64,000 nucleotides of DNA from Bacteroidota bacterium (GCA_021825585.1 JAKAGT010000011.1:1-64000), one strand, 5' to 3'. Shown: positions 35,701 through 44,884, counted from the stretch's first letter. Notes: generated from the letters alone by a model not told the origin. Numbers and translations: made by a program.

Positions 35701-36687
35701 CTCGCAGAGCGCGCAGCGAAAATTACCCGGCAGCTTCTCGCGTTTGCGCGCCGCCAGATTTTGATGCGGCGGGATATGAATCTGAACGAACTGATCGGCG
35801 ATCTGTTTGAGCTTTTGCCGCGCTTGCTGGGAGAACAGGTGCAGACGAGATTCGTTCCCGGGGAAAATCTGAAGACGGTGCGTGCCGATCCATCCCAGAT
35901 AGAACAAGTCCTGATCAATCTTGCGGTAAACGCCAGCGACGCAATGCCCCAGGGCGGGATGCTGATAATTGAGACGGGCAACGCCTTCCTGGATGAATCT
36001 TACTGTTCCTCTCACGCGAATGTCCAGCCGGGCGAGTACGTCATGGTCTCGGTTAGTGACACGGGCGCCGGTATGGACGAAACTACTTTGCAGCGAATCT
36101 TCGAGCCTTTCTACACTACGAAGGCTGTGGGAAAAGGCACAGGCCTGGGACTTGCAGTGGTACATGGGATTATTCAGCAGCACGGCGGTTCAATTAATGT
36201 TTACAGCGAAGTCGGAAGGGGTACCACATTCAAGATTTATTTCCCTGCAATCACTGCTACCGCAGAGAAGCTCGAGGGCCAGCAGAAGGGCACCAGGCGC
36301 CTGATGATGGGAACTGAAACCGTGCTTATAGTCGAGGATAATGAGGAGCTGAGGGAGTTTATGAAAACGCTTCTCTTCGAACATGGATATACGGTTTTGA
36401 CGGCAAACGATGGAGAAGAGGGTGCGGCCGTTTTTGAACGCAATGCCGACCAAATAGCCCTTGTTATCACAGATGTTGTAATGCCTAAAATGGGCGGGGG
36501 TGAGCTGCGGGAAAAGATCCTTGCGGCCTATCCTGACAAGAAATTTATGCTTATCAGTGGTTATCCCGGCCATGCTATCAACCATGGATTCCTGCTCGAC
36601 TCGCGAGTGGATTTCCTTCAGAAGCCTTTTACCGCTTTTGAGTTTGCCGAGAAAGTCAGGAGAACGATCGATAAACCGGCGAAGTGA
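32779..36687 (+). CDS. soluble multi-PAS hybrid histidine kinase with N- and C-terminal receivers
   Basis: A 1302-residue cytoplasmic sensor without membrane segments. Order: receiver about 14-135 (FVDLDIQDGD, D72/D74), a second receiver-like domain about 155-280 (LLLLDYDFLGT), five PAS domains between about 298 and 915, HisKA with H939 (SGIAHDFNNVLGG), HATPase (FEPFYTTKAVGKGTGLGL) and a C-terminal receiver with D1232 (VITDVVMPKMGGG). The GTG at 32779 has no ribosome binding site; an in-frame ATG at 32809 with GGAG upstream is an alternative start. With receivers at both ends it can be both target and source of phosphate in a phosphorelay. No partner is encoded nearby. Confidence 0.92.
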   Translation: MLHGLERIKSMCPTPKDYSRILFVESGKRDVALVQQLFGTDPDSFVIDIVQSCSDAETKVNGGATYDIAFVDLDIQDGDAIRFIASIRNGALPTRVVAVVSSGEDRRTIGALKAGADYYIVKSKDYQNEWKEVMIEITGHLISPDDSDVKVCDLAKPVHVLYAKRTEDGTDSIQKYLARCTPLVTVEVIEPSDELILKAVRHERADLLLLDYDFLGTRTFKIVGDVRRASNRKVPIVIAASEVNEEDAVQAIKLGADDCVLKSDSYLHRVPRVLENVAFRSLIAQEQSRLRISEDRYRKISGLISHYAYVFDVTEEGKLASEWISESFQKKFGYTLSEIEDKGGWQGLAHQDDVTLVSEHIRRILAATSDQAEFRFVTRSGEVVWLRDYADPVWDAEHSRVVKVYGASQDLTEQKSAENQLRLAEERFMEVADSLPQPLIEVDIFGKVTFANHAAFDFMAADQGDFEQGSYLFDFVSPAEHERAIDSFGAILRGEKIEPRQYTIIRKDGSTRPVIVSATRISRGAQIVGMRIVLLDMTEINKIQEAVKASENRYRLLFENSADELFILDEKRAFLQVNRAASDKLAYAPEELLGQEMDKILPGSIREEEKIRIDRIFQEGETTFESLHLSKDGSAIPVEVHGRSITLDDKKHILLAVRDLTERKKAEAAIRESEEKFKTLVESSLVGVYIIQDGKFAYANPALSRIFGYTQEELTAMPSLVAGVVPEDRNRVRERMRKRLESDAQTGKYFFHAIRKDGAIIELETLGSRTMFRGRPALIGTLEDVTERRNAEEKLRESETRYRDLFENSVDAIYLSTPSGRMLDINPAGVKLLGFSSKEEVLNVDDIGMFYENRGDRTIFERTLATKGEVRDFEVKIRRKDGQRLTVLDTANVVLDEKGQIAVYHGILRDLTEKRKLEEQLFQSQKLESLGQLTSGIAHDFNNVLGGIMGFTELATEKTSEDSVVYGYLTKIYKLAERAAKITRQLLAFARRQILMRRDMNLNELIGDLFELLPRLLGEQVQTRFVPGENLKTVRADPSQIEQVLINLAVNASDAMPQGGMLIIETGNAFLDESYCSSHANVQPGEYVMVSVSDTGAGMDETTLQRIFEPFYTTKAVGKGTGLGLAVVHGIIQQHGGSINVYSEVGRGTTFKIYFPAITATAEKLEGQQKGTRRLMMGTETVLIVEDNEELREFMKTLLFEHGYTVLTANDGEEGAAVFERNADQIALVITDVVMPKMGGGELREKILAAYPDKKFMLISGYPGHAINHGFLLDSRVDFLQKPFTAFEFAEKVRRTIDKPAK

Positions 36688-37008
36688 TCGAGCTGAGTAT
36701 CCTTCCGTCCTCAAGTCCGGGTGTAAAGTGTAACCTCAGTACCGCATCTCCTCTCAGCGGGACCAGATTTTCCAAACCGAAATTTGCTGTCGGTAACAGA
36801 ATTCGTGTCTCTTCGGTTCCCCATATCGGAGACGACGGGCAGTTTTGATGCGACATCTGCCGAGGGCACCTTCAGTAATTGCGGGACATCCGTTGTAGAA
36901 GCGGACTAATTGTTCCGTTAGCGGCATTGTGCCTTGATTTCTTCCCCTTGAACTCACTTGATTAATATTTTGTTGACCATAGATAGAAACTTACTATAGG
37001 AGTGTTCC
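36688..37008. other. intergenic region, nothing recognised
   Basis: About 320 bp. A TTGACC and TATAGG pair 16 bp apart near the end is not called, because the presumed -10 overlaps the AGGAG ribosome binding site of the next gene. Confidence 0.4.
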
Positions 37009-39396
37009 ATGTCTCAGTCAAAAAGCGCCCCGGGATGGCCGGGCATACCTGCCAAATGGACTTCGAGTGCTAAAGATGGAGTGGGGGTCGCCCATGTCGG
37101 TGTCAGTCCGACGTGGTTCACTATTTCACATGGAATACTCGATGAGGTTTACTATCCTCGCATGGACCAGGCGATGATCCGTGATATGGGGCTGGTAATT
37201 ACGGGTGGAAATGACTTCTTTTCGGAAGAGAAGAGGGACACATCTCATTTGGTGCGTCTTGTGGAAGCGGGGATTCCTTCTTACGTACTTGAAAACAAAT
37301 GCAGGGCCGGTCGATACGTGATTGAGAAGCAAATTGTCAGCGATCCCTGGAGGCCGGTGGTCCTGCAGAAGATAAAATTCTCCCCGCTGTCGGGCGCTAT
37401 TTCCGATTATCGCATACACGTACTTCTCGCTCCCCATATTGCGAACAGGGGTGCAGGGAATACCGGGTGGGTCGGTGAATATAAAGGCAACGCCGCTCTC
37501 ATGGCCACGCGAGACGGCTTCTCGCTTGCGATGGTTTCCTCGGTCCCGATGAAAGGTGCTTCTGCAGGTTTCGTAGGGACTTCCGACGGCTGGCAGGACT
37601 TGAGATACAGTAAAAGGCTCACAAATTTTTACGAGAGAGCGGAAAACGGTAATGTTGGGCTTGTTGCCGAACTGGATGCGGAGAATGCCGGCGGTGAGTT
37701 CGTACTGGCTCTCGGCTTTGGCCGCACCGCAGATGAAGCGGCTCACCAGGCACTAGCCTCACTCTATGACGGGTTCGACTATTCGCTGGAGCGTTATGTA
37801 AGATTCTGGAAAGGCTGGAGCAAAAATCTGTGGAAACCGAAGAAAACGGCCAATCTGTACGATACCAGCAAAGCTGTCATGAAAGCACACCTGGGAGTCT
37901 ACATGCCGGGCGGGATCATTGCCAGTCTGTCGATTCCGTGGGGATTCTCGAAAGGCGATGATGATCTCGGCGGATATCACCTCGTCTGGCCGCGCGACAT
38001 GGTGGAGGCCGCTGGTGCGTTCCTGGCAATGGGTGCAAATGATGAAGCGAAACAGGCTTTGACTTATCTGGAAGTGACGCAGGAAAAGGACGGGCATTGG
38101 CCGCAGAATATGTGGATGGACGGGAGCAGATATTGGGGCGGAATACAGATGGACGAAACTGCCCTCCCGATTTTGCTTGTTGATCTGGCATACAGGCAGG
38201 GCGCCATTTCAGACGACGATTTGAAAAGATTCTGGCCGATGATGCGATCTGCCGCCGGATTTGTCGTCCGCAACGGTCCCGTAAGCCAGCAAGACCGCTG
38301 GGAGGAGGACCCGGGTTATACTCCGTTCACCCTTGCCGCCGAGATCGCCGGCCTCGTGGTTGCTGCCGACTACGCCAGGCGATTTGAAGGAGACGGTCTG
38401 GCGGATTATCTACTTGAGACGGCGGATACATGGAATTCAAGTGTCGAGAGATGGATATATGTTTCAGGAACCAGTCTCGCCGACAAGTTAGGTGTAGAGG
38501 GGTACTACGTCCGCATTTCTCCAATCGATGTCTCGGAAGCCGGCTCCCCGAAGGACGGTTATGTCCCTATAAAGAATCGGCCCCCGTCCGATACTAATAT
38601 GAAGGCTACGCACATAATAAGCCCCGATGCTCTCGCGCTCGTGCGGCTCGGGCTACGCGATGGGAAAGACCCACGGATTCAGAATACGGTAAAGGTGATC
38701 GACGAGATGCTTCTGGTCGAAACGCCGACGGGACCGTCCTGGCACAGATATAATGACGACGGCTACGGCGAACACGAGGATGGTACACCTTTCGATGGGA
38801 CCGGAGTAGGAAGAGCATGGCCGCTTCTTACGGGTGAGAGAGCACATTATGAGGCGGCTGGCGGGAAATTCGATGAAGCCGGCAGGTTGATGAAGGCCAT
38901 GGAATCTTTTGCCGGTGACGGGGGGCTGCTGCCCGAGCAGATCTGGGATTCGCCGGATATACCCGAAAAGGAGCTGTTCTTCGGCAGGCCTTCCGGCTCA
39001 GCAATGCCGCTGGTTTGGGCTCACGCCGAATATATCAAGCTCGTGCGGTCGCTCGAAGAGAAAAAAGTGTTCGATACGCCTCCGCAGACCACTGCGAGAT
39101 ACATCCAGGCAAATCATCCGGCTGAGTTTGCATCATGGAGGTTCAATCACAAAATTAGGACTATGCAGAAGGGTCTAAAGCTGAGAATAGAAGTGCTGGC
39201 CCCGGCGACAATACACTGGTCCGCGGACGGATGGAAGAGTCCTAAAGACACAACCACGCACGATACAAGTCTCGAATTGCACAGCTGCGACCTTGATGTT
39301 TCTAAATTGAAAAGCGGTGCCGAAATCCTGTTCACCTTCTACTGGAACAAATCAGCAAACTGGGAGGGGACGGACTTCTCGGTCATAATAGAATGA
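37009..39396 (+). CDS. glucoamylase (glycoside hydrolase family 15)
   Basis: A 795-residue GH15 enzyme that releases glucose from the non-reducing ends of alpha-glucans. The N-terminal beta-sandwich starts GWPGIPAKWTSSAKDGVGVA. The (alpha/alpha)6 catalytic domain holds YHLVWPRDMVEAAGAFLAMG, RWEEDPGYTPFTLAAEIAGL with the acidic residues, and LLPEQIWDSPDIP with the second catalytic Glu. No signal peptide is seen, so it probably works in the cytoplasm on glycogen or maltodextrin. AGGAG lies 6 nt before the ATG. It is followed closely by gnd, zwf and pgl. Confidence 0.92.
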   Translation: MSQSKSAPGWPGIPAKWTSSAKDGVGVAHVGVSPTWFTISHGILDEVYYPRMDQAMIRDMGLVITGGNDFFSEEKRDTSHLVRLVEAGIPSYVLENKCRAGRYVIEKQIVSDPWRPVVLQKIKFSPLSGAISDYRIHVLLAPHIANRGAGNTGWVGEYKGNAALMATRDGFSLAMVSSVPMKGASAGFVGTSDGWQDLRYSKRLTNFYERAENGNVGLVAELDAENAGGEFVLALGFGRTADEAAHQALASLYDGFDYSLERYVRFWKGWSKNLWKPKKTANLYDTSKAVMKAHLGVYMPGGIIASLSIPWGFSKGDDDLGGYHLVWPRDMVEAAGAFLAMGANDEAKQALTYLEVTQEKDGHWPQNMWMDGSRYWGGIQMDETALPILLVDLAYRQGAISDDDLKRFWPMMRSAAGFVVRNGPVSQQDRWEEDPGYTPFTLAAEIAGLVVAADYARRFEGDGLADYLLETADTWNSSVERWIYVSGTSLADKLGVEGYYVRISPIDVSEAGSPKDGYVPIKNRPPSDTNMKATHIISPDALALVRLGLRDGKDPRIQNTVKVIDEMLLVETPTGPSWHRYNDDGYGEHEDGTPFDGTGVGRAWPLLTGERAHYEAAGGKFDEAGRLMKAMESFAGDGGLLPEQIWDSPDIPEKELFFGRPSGSAMPLVWAHAEYIKLVRSLEEKKVFDTPPQTTARYIQANHPAEFASWRFNHKIRTMQKGLKLRIEVLAPATIHWSADGWKSPKDTTTHDTSLELHSCDLDVSKLKSGAEILFTFYWNKSANWEGTDFSVIIE

Positions 39397-39409
39397 GGAG
39401 AATATCTTG

Positions 39410-40318
39410 ATGGAACTCGGAATTATTGGCCTTGGCAAAATGGGTGCCAACATGGCGGAACGCCTCCACAAGGGAGGTCATAGAATCGTAGGTTTCGACA
39501 GGGACTCGCGGGCCGTGGAAGCTATCGTGACCCAGGGAAACGAGGGGGCTGCGTCTATCGTCGAGCTCGTCTCAAAACTGAAAACTCCACGGGTCGTGTG
39601 GATTATGGTCCCGGCAGGTAAGCCTGTGGACGATACAATCGAGTCTCTCATCCCGGAGATGAAAAGAGGCGATGTGCTGATTGACGGCGGCAATTCCTAT
39701 TACAAAGACTCGATGAGAAGGGCGCAGAGACTTGCCGGACTCGGAATCAACATGCTGGATGCGGGAGTGAGCGGCGGAATATGGGGATTGAAGGAGGGAT
39801 ACAGCATCATGGTCGGCGGCGAAAAGAAAGCCGTCGACTCTGTGAAACCGCTCTTTGAGACTCTGGCTCCGGGCAAGGATAAAGGATGGGGATACGTCGG
39901 ACCGAGCGGTTCAGGGCATTTCGTGAAGATGGTTCACAACGGGATCGAGTACGGCCTGATGGAAGCTTACGCAGAAGGTTTCGAGCTGCTGCGGAAAAAG
40001 AGCGAGTTCAACCTGGACCTCCATAAGATTGCCGAGATATGGAGATTCGGAAGTGTGGTGAGGAGCTGGCTTCTTGACCTGACTGCAGATGCGCTGAAAG
40101 CCGACCAGCAACTGCAAGGGATAGAGCCATACGTTGCGGATTCCGGTGAAGGGCGCTGGACAGCACTCGAAGCGATCGAACTCGGGGTCTCACTCCCTGT
40201 AATAACGCAATCGCTTTATGAACGCTTCTCCAGCCAGGACACGGAAGAGTTCGGCGGGCGGCTTCTTGCGATGATGAGGCACGAATTCGGCGGCCACGCC
40301 GTTAAAGAGGGGAAATGA
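39410..40318 (+). CDS. gnd: 6-phosphogluconate dehydrogenase, decarboxylating (short form)
   Basis: A 302-residue enzyme that oxidises 6-phosphogluconate to ribulose 5-phosphate and CO2. The Rossmann motif is IIGLGKMGANMAERL; IDGGNSYYKDS and DAGVSGGIWGLKEGYSIMVG hold the substrate site. The length of about 300 is that of the short YqeC/GntZ-like class, often NAD-preferring, rather than the 470-residue NADP form. The ATG at 39410 follows GAGGAG at 9 nt; a TTG at 39407 is also possible. Second gene of the glucoamylase-gnd-zwf-pgl set. Confidence 0.94.
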   Translation: MELGIIGLGKMGANMAERLHKGGHRIVGFDRDSRAVEAIVTQGNEGAASIVELVSKLKTPRVVWIMVPAGKPVDDTIESLIPEMKRGDVLIDGGNSYYKDSMRRAQRLAGLGINMLDAGVSGGIWGLKEGYSIMVGGEKKAVDSVKPLFETLAPGKDKGWGYVGPSGSGHFVKMVHNGIEYGLMEAYAEGFELLRKKSEFNLDLHKIAEIWRFGSVVRSWLLDLTADALKADQQLQGIEPYVADSGEGRWTALEAIELGVSLPVITQSLYERFSSQDTEEFGGRLLAMMRHEFGGHAVKEGK

Positions 40319-40319
40319 A

Positions 40320-41762
40320 ATGAACGGTAAGAGAATACCTCCGTATCTGCTGGTAATCGTGGGTGGAACCGGCGATCTTGCCAGAAGGAAGCTGATTCCG
40401 GCGATTTGCAGGCTCCGCGAGAAGCATTTGTCGGAGTTCTACCTGATCGCTTCAGGATCCGGCAAGAAGCATAATGATCAGACATATCGGGATTTCATTG
40501 CGCGATCGCTCGAAGACGAAGGAGTTGACCTTCGTGAAATTGGGGATAACCTCGATTGGATGTATTATCAATCGGTCGGCGGTGGATCAATCGAGGAATA
40601 CAAAGTTCTCGCCGACCGCGTAATCCAACTGGAGAAAGAGCATAATTTACCAGGCAATCGCGTCTTCTATCTCGCGGTTCCCCCATCGGTCTTTCCAAAC
40701 GCTATTAAAAACCTCGGGGAATCCGGTCTCAACAAGAGCAACGGAGAAATTAAGCTGGTAGTGGAGAAACCCTTCGGACAGGATCTGAAATCGGCGCAGG
40801 AGCTGAATGGACTCGTCCACGGATATTTTGACGAACGCCAGATCTATCGGATCGACCACTACCTCGGAAAGGAGACTGTCCAGAATCTACTTGCTTTCCG
40901 TTTCAGTAATGCCATGTTTGAGTCGTTGTGGAACAGGGACCGGATCGAACGCGTGGAAATAACGGTGGCCGAGACCGTCGGAGTGGAGCACAGGGCGGGT
41001 TACTACGATAAGGTCGGGGCCTTGCGCGACATGATACAGAATCATCTGACACAACTCCTTACGCTCGTTTCAATGGAAGTACCGACGGCACTCGAAGCGG
41101 ACGACGTGAGACACGAAAAGGTCAAGGTCATCCGTGCGATTTCTCCGATTTCCTCTGAGGACGTAGTGTTTGGGCAATACACGAGTGGTGCCGTACAGGG
41201 AAAGGAAGCCGCCGCGTATGTCGAAGAAGAGGGCGTCGGGAAGGATTCCAGAACGGAGACGTTTGTTGCACTGAAGCTCAATATTTCCAACTGGCGATGG
41301 CAGGGAGTTCCCTTCATTCTCCGGACCGGAAAGCGTATGTTCAAGGGAATAACCGAGGTCGCAATCACGTTTCGCCGCCCCCCGGTCTCGATCTTCCGTC
41401 AGTTTTCGATAAATGATATTCAACCGAACAAACTTGTGATGACGCTGCAGCCGAACGAGGGATTCGATTTGTTCTTCAAGGTAAAGGAGCCTGGTGATTC
41501 TTACAGGCTCTCTACTCAGAAGCTGCATTTCCAGTACTCGGAGATCTTCGGTAGAATTCCTGATGCTTACGAGACACTTTTGCTGGACGTACTGAGGGGA
41601 GATCAGACCCTGTTTGTGCGAGCTGACGAAGTCGAATCGTCGTGGGAACTCTACACACCGCTTCTTTCTCATGAGTTTGAAGTCCACAAGTATGCATCCG
41701 GAACGTGGGGACCCACTGTTGCCGAGAGTCTTCTTGATGGGGACAAATGGTTTACGGTTTGA
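40320..41762 (+). CDS. zwf: glucose-6-phosphate 1-dehydrogenase
   Basis: A 480-residue enzyme for the first step of the oxidative pentose-phosphate pathway. The NADP-binding motif is GGTGDLARRKLIPAI; EKPFGQD and the active-site RIDHYLGKETVQNLLAFRF are intact; FILRTGKRM lies in the C-terminal part. It starts one base after the gnd stop and overlaps pgl by 16 nt, so the three are co-transcribed. Confidence 0.96.
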   Translation: MNGKRIPPYLLVIVGGTGDLARRKLIPAICRLREKHLSEFYLIASGSGKKHNDQTYRDFIARSLEDEGVDLREIGDNLDWMYYQSVGGGSIEEYKVLADRVIQLEKEHNLPGNRVFYLAVPPSVFPNAIKNLGESGLNKSNGEIKLVVEKPFGQDLKSAQELNGLVHGYFDERQIYRIDHYLGKETVQNLLAFRFSNAMFESLWNRDRIERVEITVAETVGVEHRAGYYDKVGALRDMIQNHLTQLLTLVSMEVPTALEADDVRHEKVKVIRAISPISSEDVVFGQYTSGAVQGKEAAAYVEEEGVGKDSRTETFVALKLNISNWRWQGVPFILRTGKRMFKGITEVAITFRRPPVSIFRQFSINDIQPNKLVMTLQPNEGFDLFFKVKEPGDSYRLSTQKLHFQYSEIFGRIPDAYETLLLDVLRGDQTLFVRADEVESSWELYTPLLSHEFEVHKYASGTWGPTVAESLLDGDKWFTV

Positions 41763-42481
41763 GTCGCGAAGTAAGAAGATTTGCAGATTTAAACGAACTC
41801 AGCGCCTCCGCAGCGGAAGACATCAACCGTTTGATTTCGCGGGTTGTAAAATTGAAGGGCCGTTTCAGCCTGGCGCTCTCCGGCGGAAGCACGCCGCGTT
41901 TGCTCTATCGTATTCTCGGGACGACATATCAGGACATGATTCCATGGGATGCCGTGCATTTCTTCTGGGGCGACGAAAGGTATGTGCCGCATGAGGACAA
42001 GGACAGCAACTATAGAATGGCCAGGGAGGCGCTCCTTGATCTGCTGACGGTTCCGGCGGGCAACATTCATCCCATTCCGACAACTTATCGCAAGCCGGAA
42101 GATGCGGCCGAATCATACGAGAAGGATTTGCGCGGATTCTTTGACGCGGACGGGGACACTTTTGACCTTGTCCTTCTGGGCATGGGAAAGGAAGGGCATA
42201 CGGCATCGCTATTTCCCGAGTCGCCTGCGGTTGAGGAAACAGACAGGTGGACTGTGGCAGTTGAGGTCAATGACAAACCGTCAAAACGAATTACGCTTAC
42301 ATATCCTGTCCTTAATCGGGCCGCTACGGTCTACTTTCTGATTTCCGGGCCGGAAAAAGCCGAAGCGATTGCAAAGGTCTTTGATAGTTCGACTTACGCA
42401 CATTCTTGTCCGGCAAAAGGGGTGAACCCTCCAAATGGCAGTGTCGTCTGGTGGATAGATTCAAGCATTCCTGATTTCTGA
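41747..42481 (+). CDS. pgl: 6-phosphogluconolactonase
   Basis: A 244-residue DevB-type lactonase. LALSGGSTPRLLYRIL, HFFWGDERYVPHEDKDSNY and LLGMGKEGHTASLFP are the conserved blocks. The ATG at 41747 overlaps the zwf 3' end by 16 nt; no better downstream start is seen. It completes the oxidative branch with zwf and gnd. Confidence 0.94.
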   Translation: MVYGLSREVRRFADLNELSASAAEDINRLISRVVKLKGRFSLALSGGSTPRLLYRILGTTYQDMIPWDAVHFFWGDERYVPHEDKDSNYRMAREALLDLLTVPAGNIHPIPTTYRKPEDAAESYEKDLRGFFDADGDTFDLVLLGMGKEGHTASLFPESPAVEETDRWTVAVEVNDKPSKRITLTYPVLNRAATVYFLISGPEKAEAIAKVFDSSTYAHSCPAKGVNPPNGSVVWWIDSSIPDF

Positions 42482-42656
42482 AGCAGACTCAAGATTAGAA
42501 GGATAGTCAAAACCGGTTCTGTACGCCTTGAAGGTTCAATCCTTTTTTAGGAAGACCAGATAACTCTTTCCCGTGTTCAATTATGCCCGGAAGCTGGTTC
42601 CGGTCGCTCCCCCGCCGAAAATTTTATAACTTTCGCAAAATCAACAGGTTAGCTCC

Positions 42657-42685
42657 TTGACTTTTCCCCCTCTTTTTGTTATTAT
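42657..42685 (+). promoter_or_regulatory. sigma-70-type promoter of purC
   Basis: TTGACT at 42657-42662 and TATTAT at 42680-42685 are 17 bp apart. The predicted start near 42692 lies before the GGAGG at 42701 and the TTG at 42710, which supports the shorter purC start and rules out the ATG at 42689. Confidence 0.65.
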
Positions 42686-42709
42686 TTTATGAATTTCAGC
42701 GGAGGTTTA

Positions 42710-43432
42710 TTGGCAAAAAAAGAGAAAAGAGCGGCCCTTTTCAGGGGGAGTTCCAAGGTTCTATACGCACTCCCCCAAGATGACATTTTGTTAGCCGAAT
42801 TCCGTCCAGACCTGGGCGTTGACGGGAAGAAGGTCTTCAGAATCAAGGACAGGCCACGAATTGCCGCAGAGTTGCAGGCGTTTATATTTGCCTACCTGGA
42901 AACCTATCAAATTCCTACTCATTTTTTTAGCCAATCGGGCAGTGAACTTCTTGTGAAGCGGCTGAACATCATTCCCGTCGACGTAACGGTCAGAAATCTT
43001 GTCTCTCAATCATTCGCACGTAGATTCAAACATTTCAAACCGAAGCAGCAGCTCGACTTTCCGATATTTGAATATTATTTGAAGGATGAATCCGGCGGAT
43101 TCTATGTGAACGATACGCACTTGTATGCTCTGCAACTCCTGACCCCCGATGAGTTTAAGACGATCAACCGCCTTGCAAGTAAGATTGACGCAGTTATGAA
43201 GAGTTTTCTTGAGAGGCGCGGTTTTACACTTGTAGACTTAACGATGAAATTCGGAAAGTATAAAGGCGTAATAATGTTAGGGGATGAAATTTCTCCTGAA
43301 AATATAACTGCAATAGATAATGCCACGGGCGATGAGATCTCGATCTTGTCGGCACGTGATTCTCGCGAAGCAACGAAGACCTACCAGCTGATCTACGACC
43401 GTATCCTTCCCTCCGCGGGACGTAAGGCTTAG
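42710..43432 (+). CDS. purC: phosphoribosylaminoimidazole-succinocarboxamide synthase
   Basis: A 240-residue SAICAR synthase of purine synthesis. RGSSKVLYALPQDDILLAEF is the N-terminal strand region, IIPVDVTVRNLVSQSFARRF the substrate-binding part and FGKYKGVIMLGDEISPEN the C-terminal signature. The TTG at 42710 is chosen over the upstream ATG because GGAGG lies 4 nt before it and the promoter start site falls between the two. It heads a same-strand group with psd, pssA, purS and purQ. Confidence 0.9.
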   Translation: MAKKEKRAALFRGSSKVLYALPQDDILLAEFRPDLGVDGKKVFRIKDRPRIAAELQAFIFAYLETYQIPTHFFSQSGSELLVKRLNIIPVDVTVRNLVSQSFARRFKHFKPKQQLDFPIFEYYLKDESGGFYVNDTHLYALQLLTPDEFKTINRLASKIDAVMKSFLERRGFTLVDLTMKFGKYKGVIMLGDEISPENITAIDNATGDEISILSARDSREATKTYQLIYDRILPSAGRKA

Positions 43433-43440
43433 TTAGAAGT

Positions 43441-44106
43441 ATGTTGCCCAAGTTGGCTAACTATGGGTCCGACGTGTTAGCGGTCGTGCTGATTCTTTGT
43501 GTCCTGCTGGTTCTCCTCTCTTTTGTAATTCCTGTCTTTCCCGTCAGACTTCTTCTCGACTTGATTGCTCTATTTGCCGGTGCCTTTACCATCTATTTCT
43601 TTCGCGATCCGGACCGGAAAGCGCAAATGTCCGGCGATGAATTCGTGATTTCGCCCGCAGATGGAAAGGTCATCTATGTCGGCGAAGTGGAGGAATCTGA
43701 GTTTCTCAAGAGTCGCGCGAAGATGGTAAGTATATTCATGTCGTTGACGGATGTTCACGTGAACAGGATACCGATCAACGGCACGGTCAGGTTTCTCAAA
43801 TACATAAAGGGCGAGTACCTCGTTGCCTTCGAGGAAAAAGCAAGCGACCGGAACGAGAGAATGTTAATCGGAATTGAAAACAAGGGGCAGAGAGTGTTGT
43901 TTAAACAGATTGCGGGTTTCATTGCGCGCAGAATCGTATGCGAACTTTCCGAAGGGCAGAGTGTTACTGCCGGCGACAGGTTTGGAATGATTAAGTTCGG
44001 TTCCCGCGTCGATGTTTTCCTTCCTTTGAATTGCAGTATCAAGGTTGCGAAAAACGATCGCACGCGGGGAGGAAGTACGGTACTGGGAGTATTGCAGAAT
44101 GAGTAG
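43441..44106 (+). CDS. psd: phosphatidylserine decarboxylase, short archaeal/bacterial type
   Basis: A 221-residue proenzyme that makes phosphatidylethanolamine. An N-terminal membrane segment (VLAVVLILCVLLVLLSFVIP) is followed by FVISPADGKVIYVGEVEE, FMSLTDVHVNRIPINGTV and the self-cleavage site FGSRVD, where the Ser would become the pyruvoyl group. The short form matches the class commonly paired with pssA. It overlaps pssA by 8 nt. Confidence 0.92.
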   Translation: MLPKLANYGSDVLAVVLILCVLLVLLSFVIPVFPVRLLLDLIALFAGAFTIYFFRDPDRKAQMSGDEFVISPADGKVIYVGEVEESEFLKSRAKMVSIFMSLTDVHVNRIPINGTVRFLKYIKGEYLVAFEEKASDRNERMLIGIENKGQRVLFKQIAGFIARRIVCELSEGQSVTAGDRFGMIKFGSRVDVFLPLNCSIKVAKNDRTRGGSTVLGVLQNE

Positions 44107-44884
44107 AAAAAGAAATCTCCATATCTCCCGCGCCGTTATACCCAGCTTCTTCACCATCCTGAACATGTTTTCCGGATTCATGTCGATCCTGTCGTCCGCG
44201 AACAAGGATTACCTGTCTGCGGCGTGGCTGATTGTCCTTGCGGCAATCTTCGACAGCCTCGACGGGATGATGGCCCGTCTGACAAAAAGCTCGAGCGAAT
44301 TCGGCGTCGAGCTCGATTCACTCTCGGACCTTGTCTCATTCGGTGTAGCGCCTTCGTTTATGGTTTACCAGCTTGGGCTGCGAAGCCTGGGACCCCTCGG
44401 TACACTGTCAAGCGCGATGATAATGGTCTTCGGCGGGCTGCGCCTGGCGAGATTCAACGTTCAGCTCGTCGGCTTCGACAAGTCTTTCTTCAAAGGGCTT
44501 CCGATACCGTCGAGCGCTATCACAATCAGTTCCTTCGTCCTTCTTTTCTATGACTCGTCGCTTGGAATGCTGAATCAGAATGCGGCCCCATTCCTCCCTG
44601 TCCTGGCAGTTGCGCTTTCGCTCCTGATGGTGAGCACGGTAAGGTACGATACGATACCGAAGCTGAGTAAAAAGGGCCTCCGCGCTCATCCTCTGAAATT
44701 TCTCGTGTTTTTGGTCGGTTTGGTTATTGCCATTGTCACACTTGGGAAGGCGTTGTTTTGGTTATTCCTGCTGTATATTGTGGGCGGTTTGATACGCTGG
44801 GTTATTGAGCACATAAGGGCGATCGTTACTCCCCACAAACGCGAAGAAGAAGAGGACGTTGAACTAAGCAGCTTCGATATCTGA
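44099..44884 (+). CDS. pssA: CDP-diacylglycerol-serine O-phosphatidyltransferase
   Basis: A 261-residue integral membrane enzyme that makes phosphatidylserine for Psd. The CDP-alcohol phosphatidyltransferase motif reads FDSLDGMMARLTKSSSEFG, then VELDSLSDLVSFG (D-G-x2-A-R-x8-G-x3-D-x3-D). About six to eight membrane helices follow. The start is placed at the ATG overlapping the psd stop; the frame stays open further upstream inside psd. The tail is acidic. Confidence 0.93.
   Translation: MSRKRNLHISRAVIPSFFTILNMFSGFMSILSSANKDYLSAAWLIVLAAIFDSLDGMMARLTKSSSEFGVELDSLSDLVSFGVAPSFMVYQLGLRSLGPLGTLSSAMIMVFGGLRLARFNVQLVGFDKSFFKGLPIPSSAITISSFVLLFYDSSLGMLNQNAAPFLPVLAVALSLLMVSTVRYDTIPKLSKKGLRAHPLKFLVFLVGLVIAIVTLGKALFWLFLLYIVGGLIRWVIEHIRAIVTPHKREEEEDVELSSFDI

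Noticed and set aside
36973-37000. TTGACC-16-TATAGG as promoter of the glucoamylase gene
   Set aside because: The -10 would overlap the AGGAG ribosome binding site and leave almost no leader.
42689-42709. ATG at 42689 as the purC start
   Set aside because: It lies at or before the predicted transcription start and lacks a ribosome binding site; the TTG at 42710 has GGAGG.
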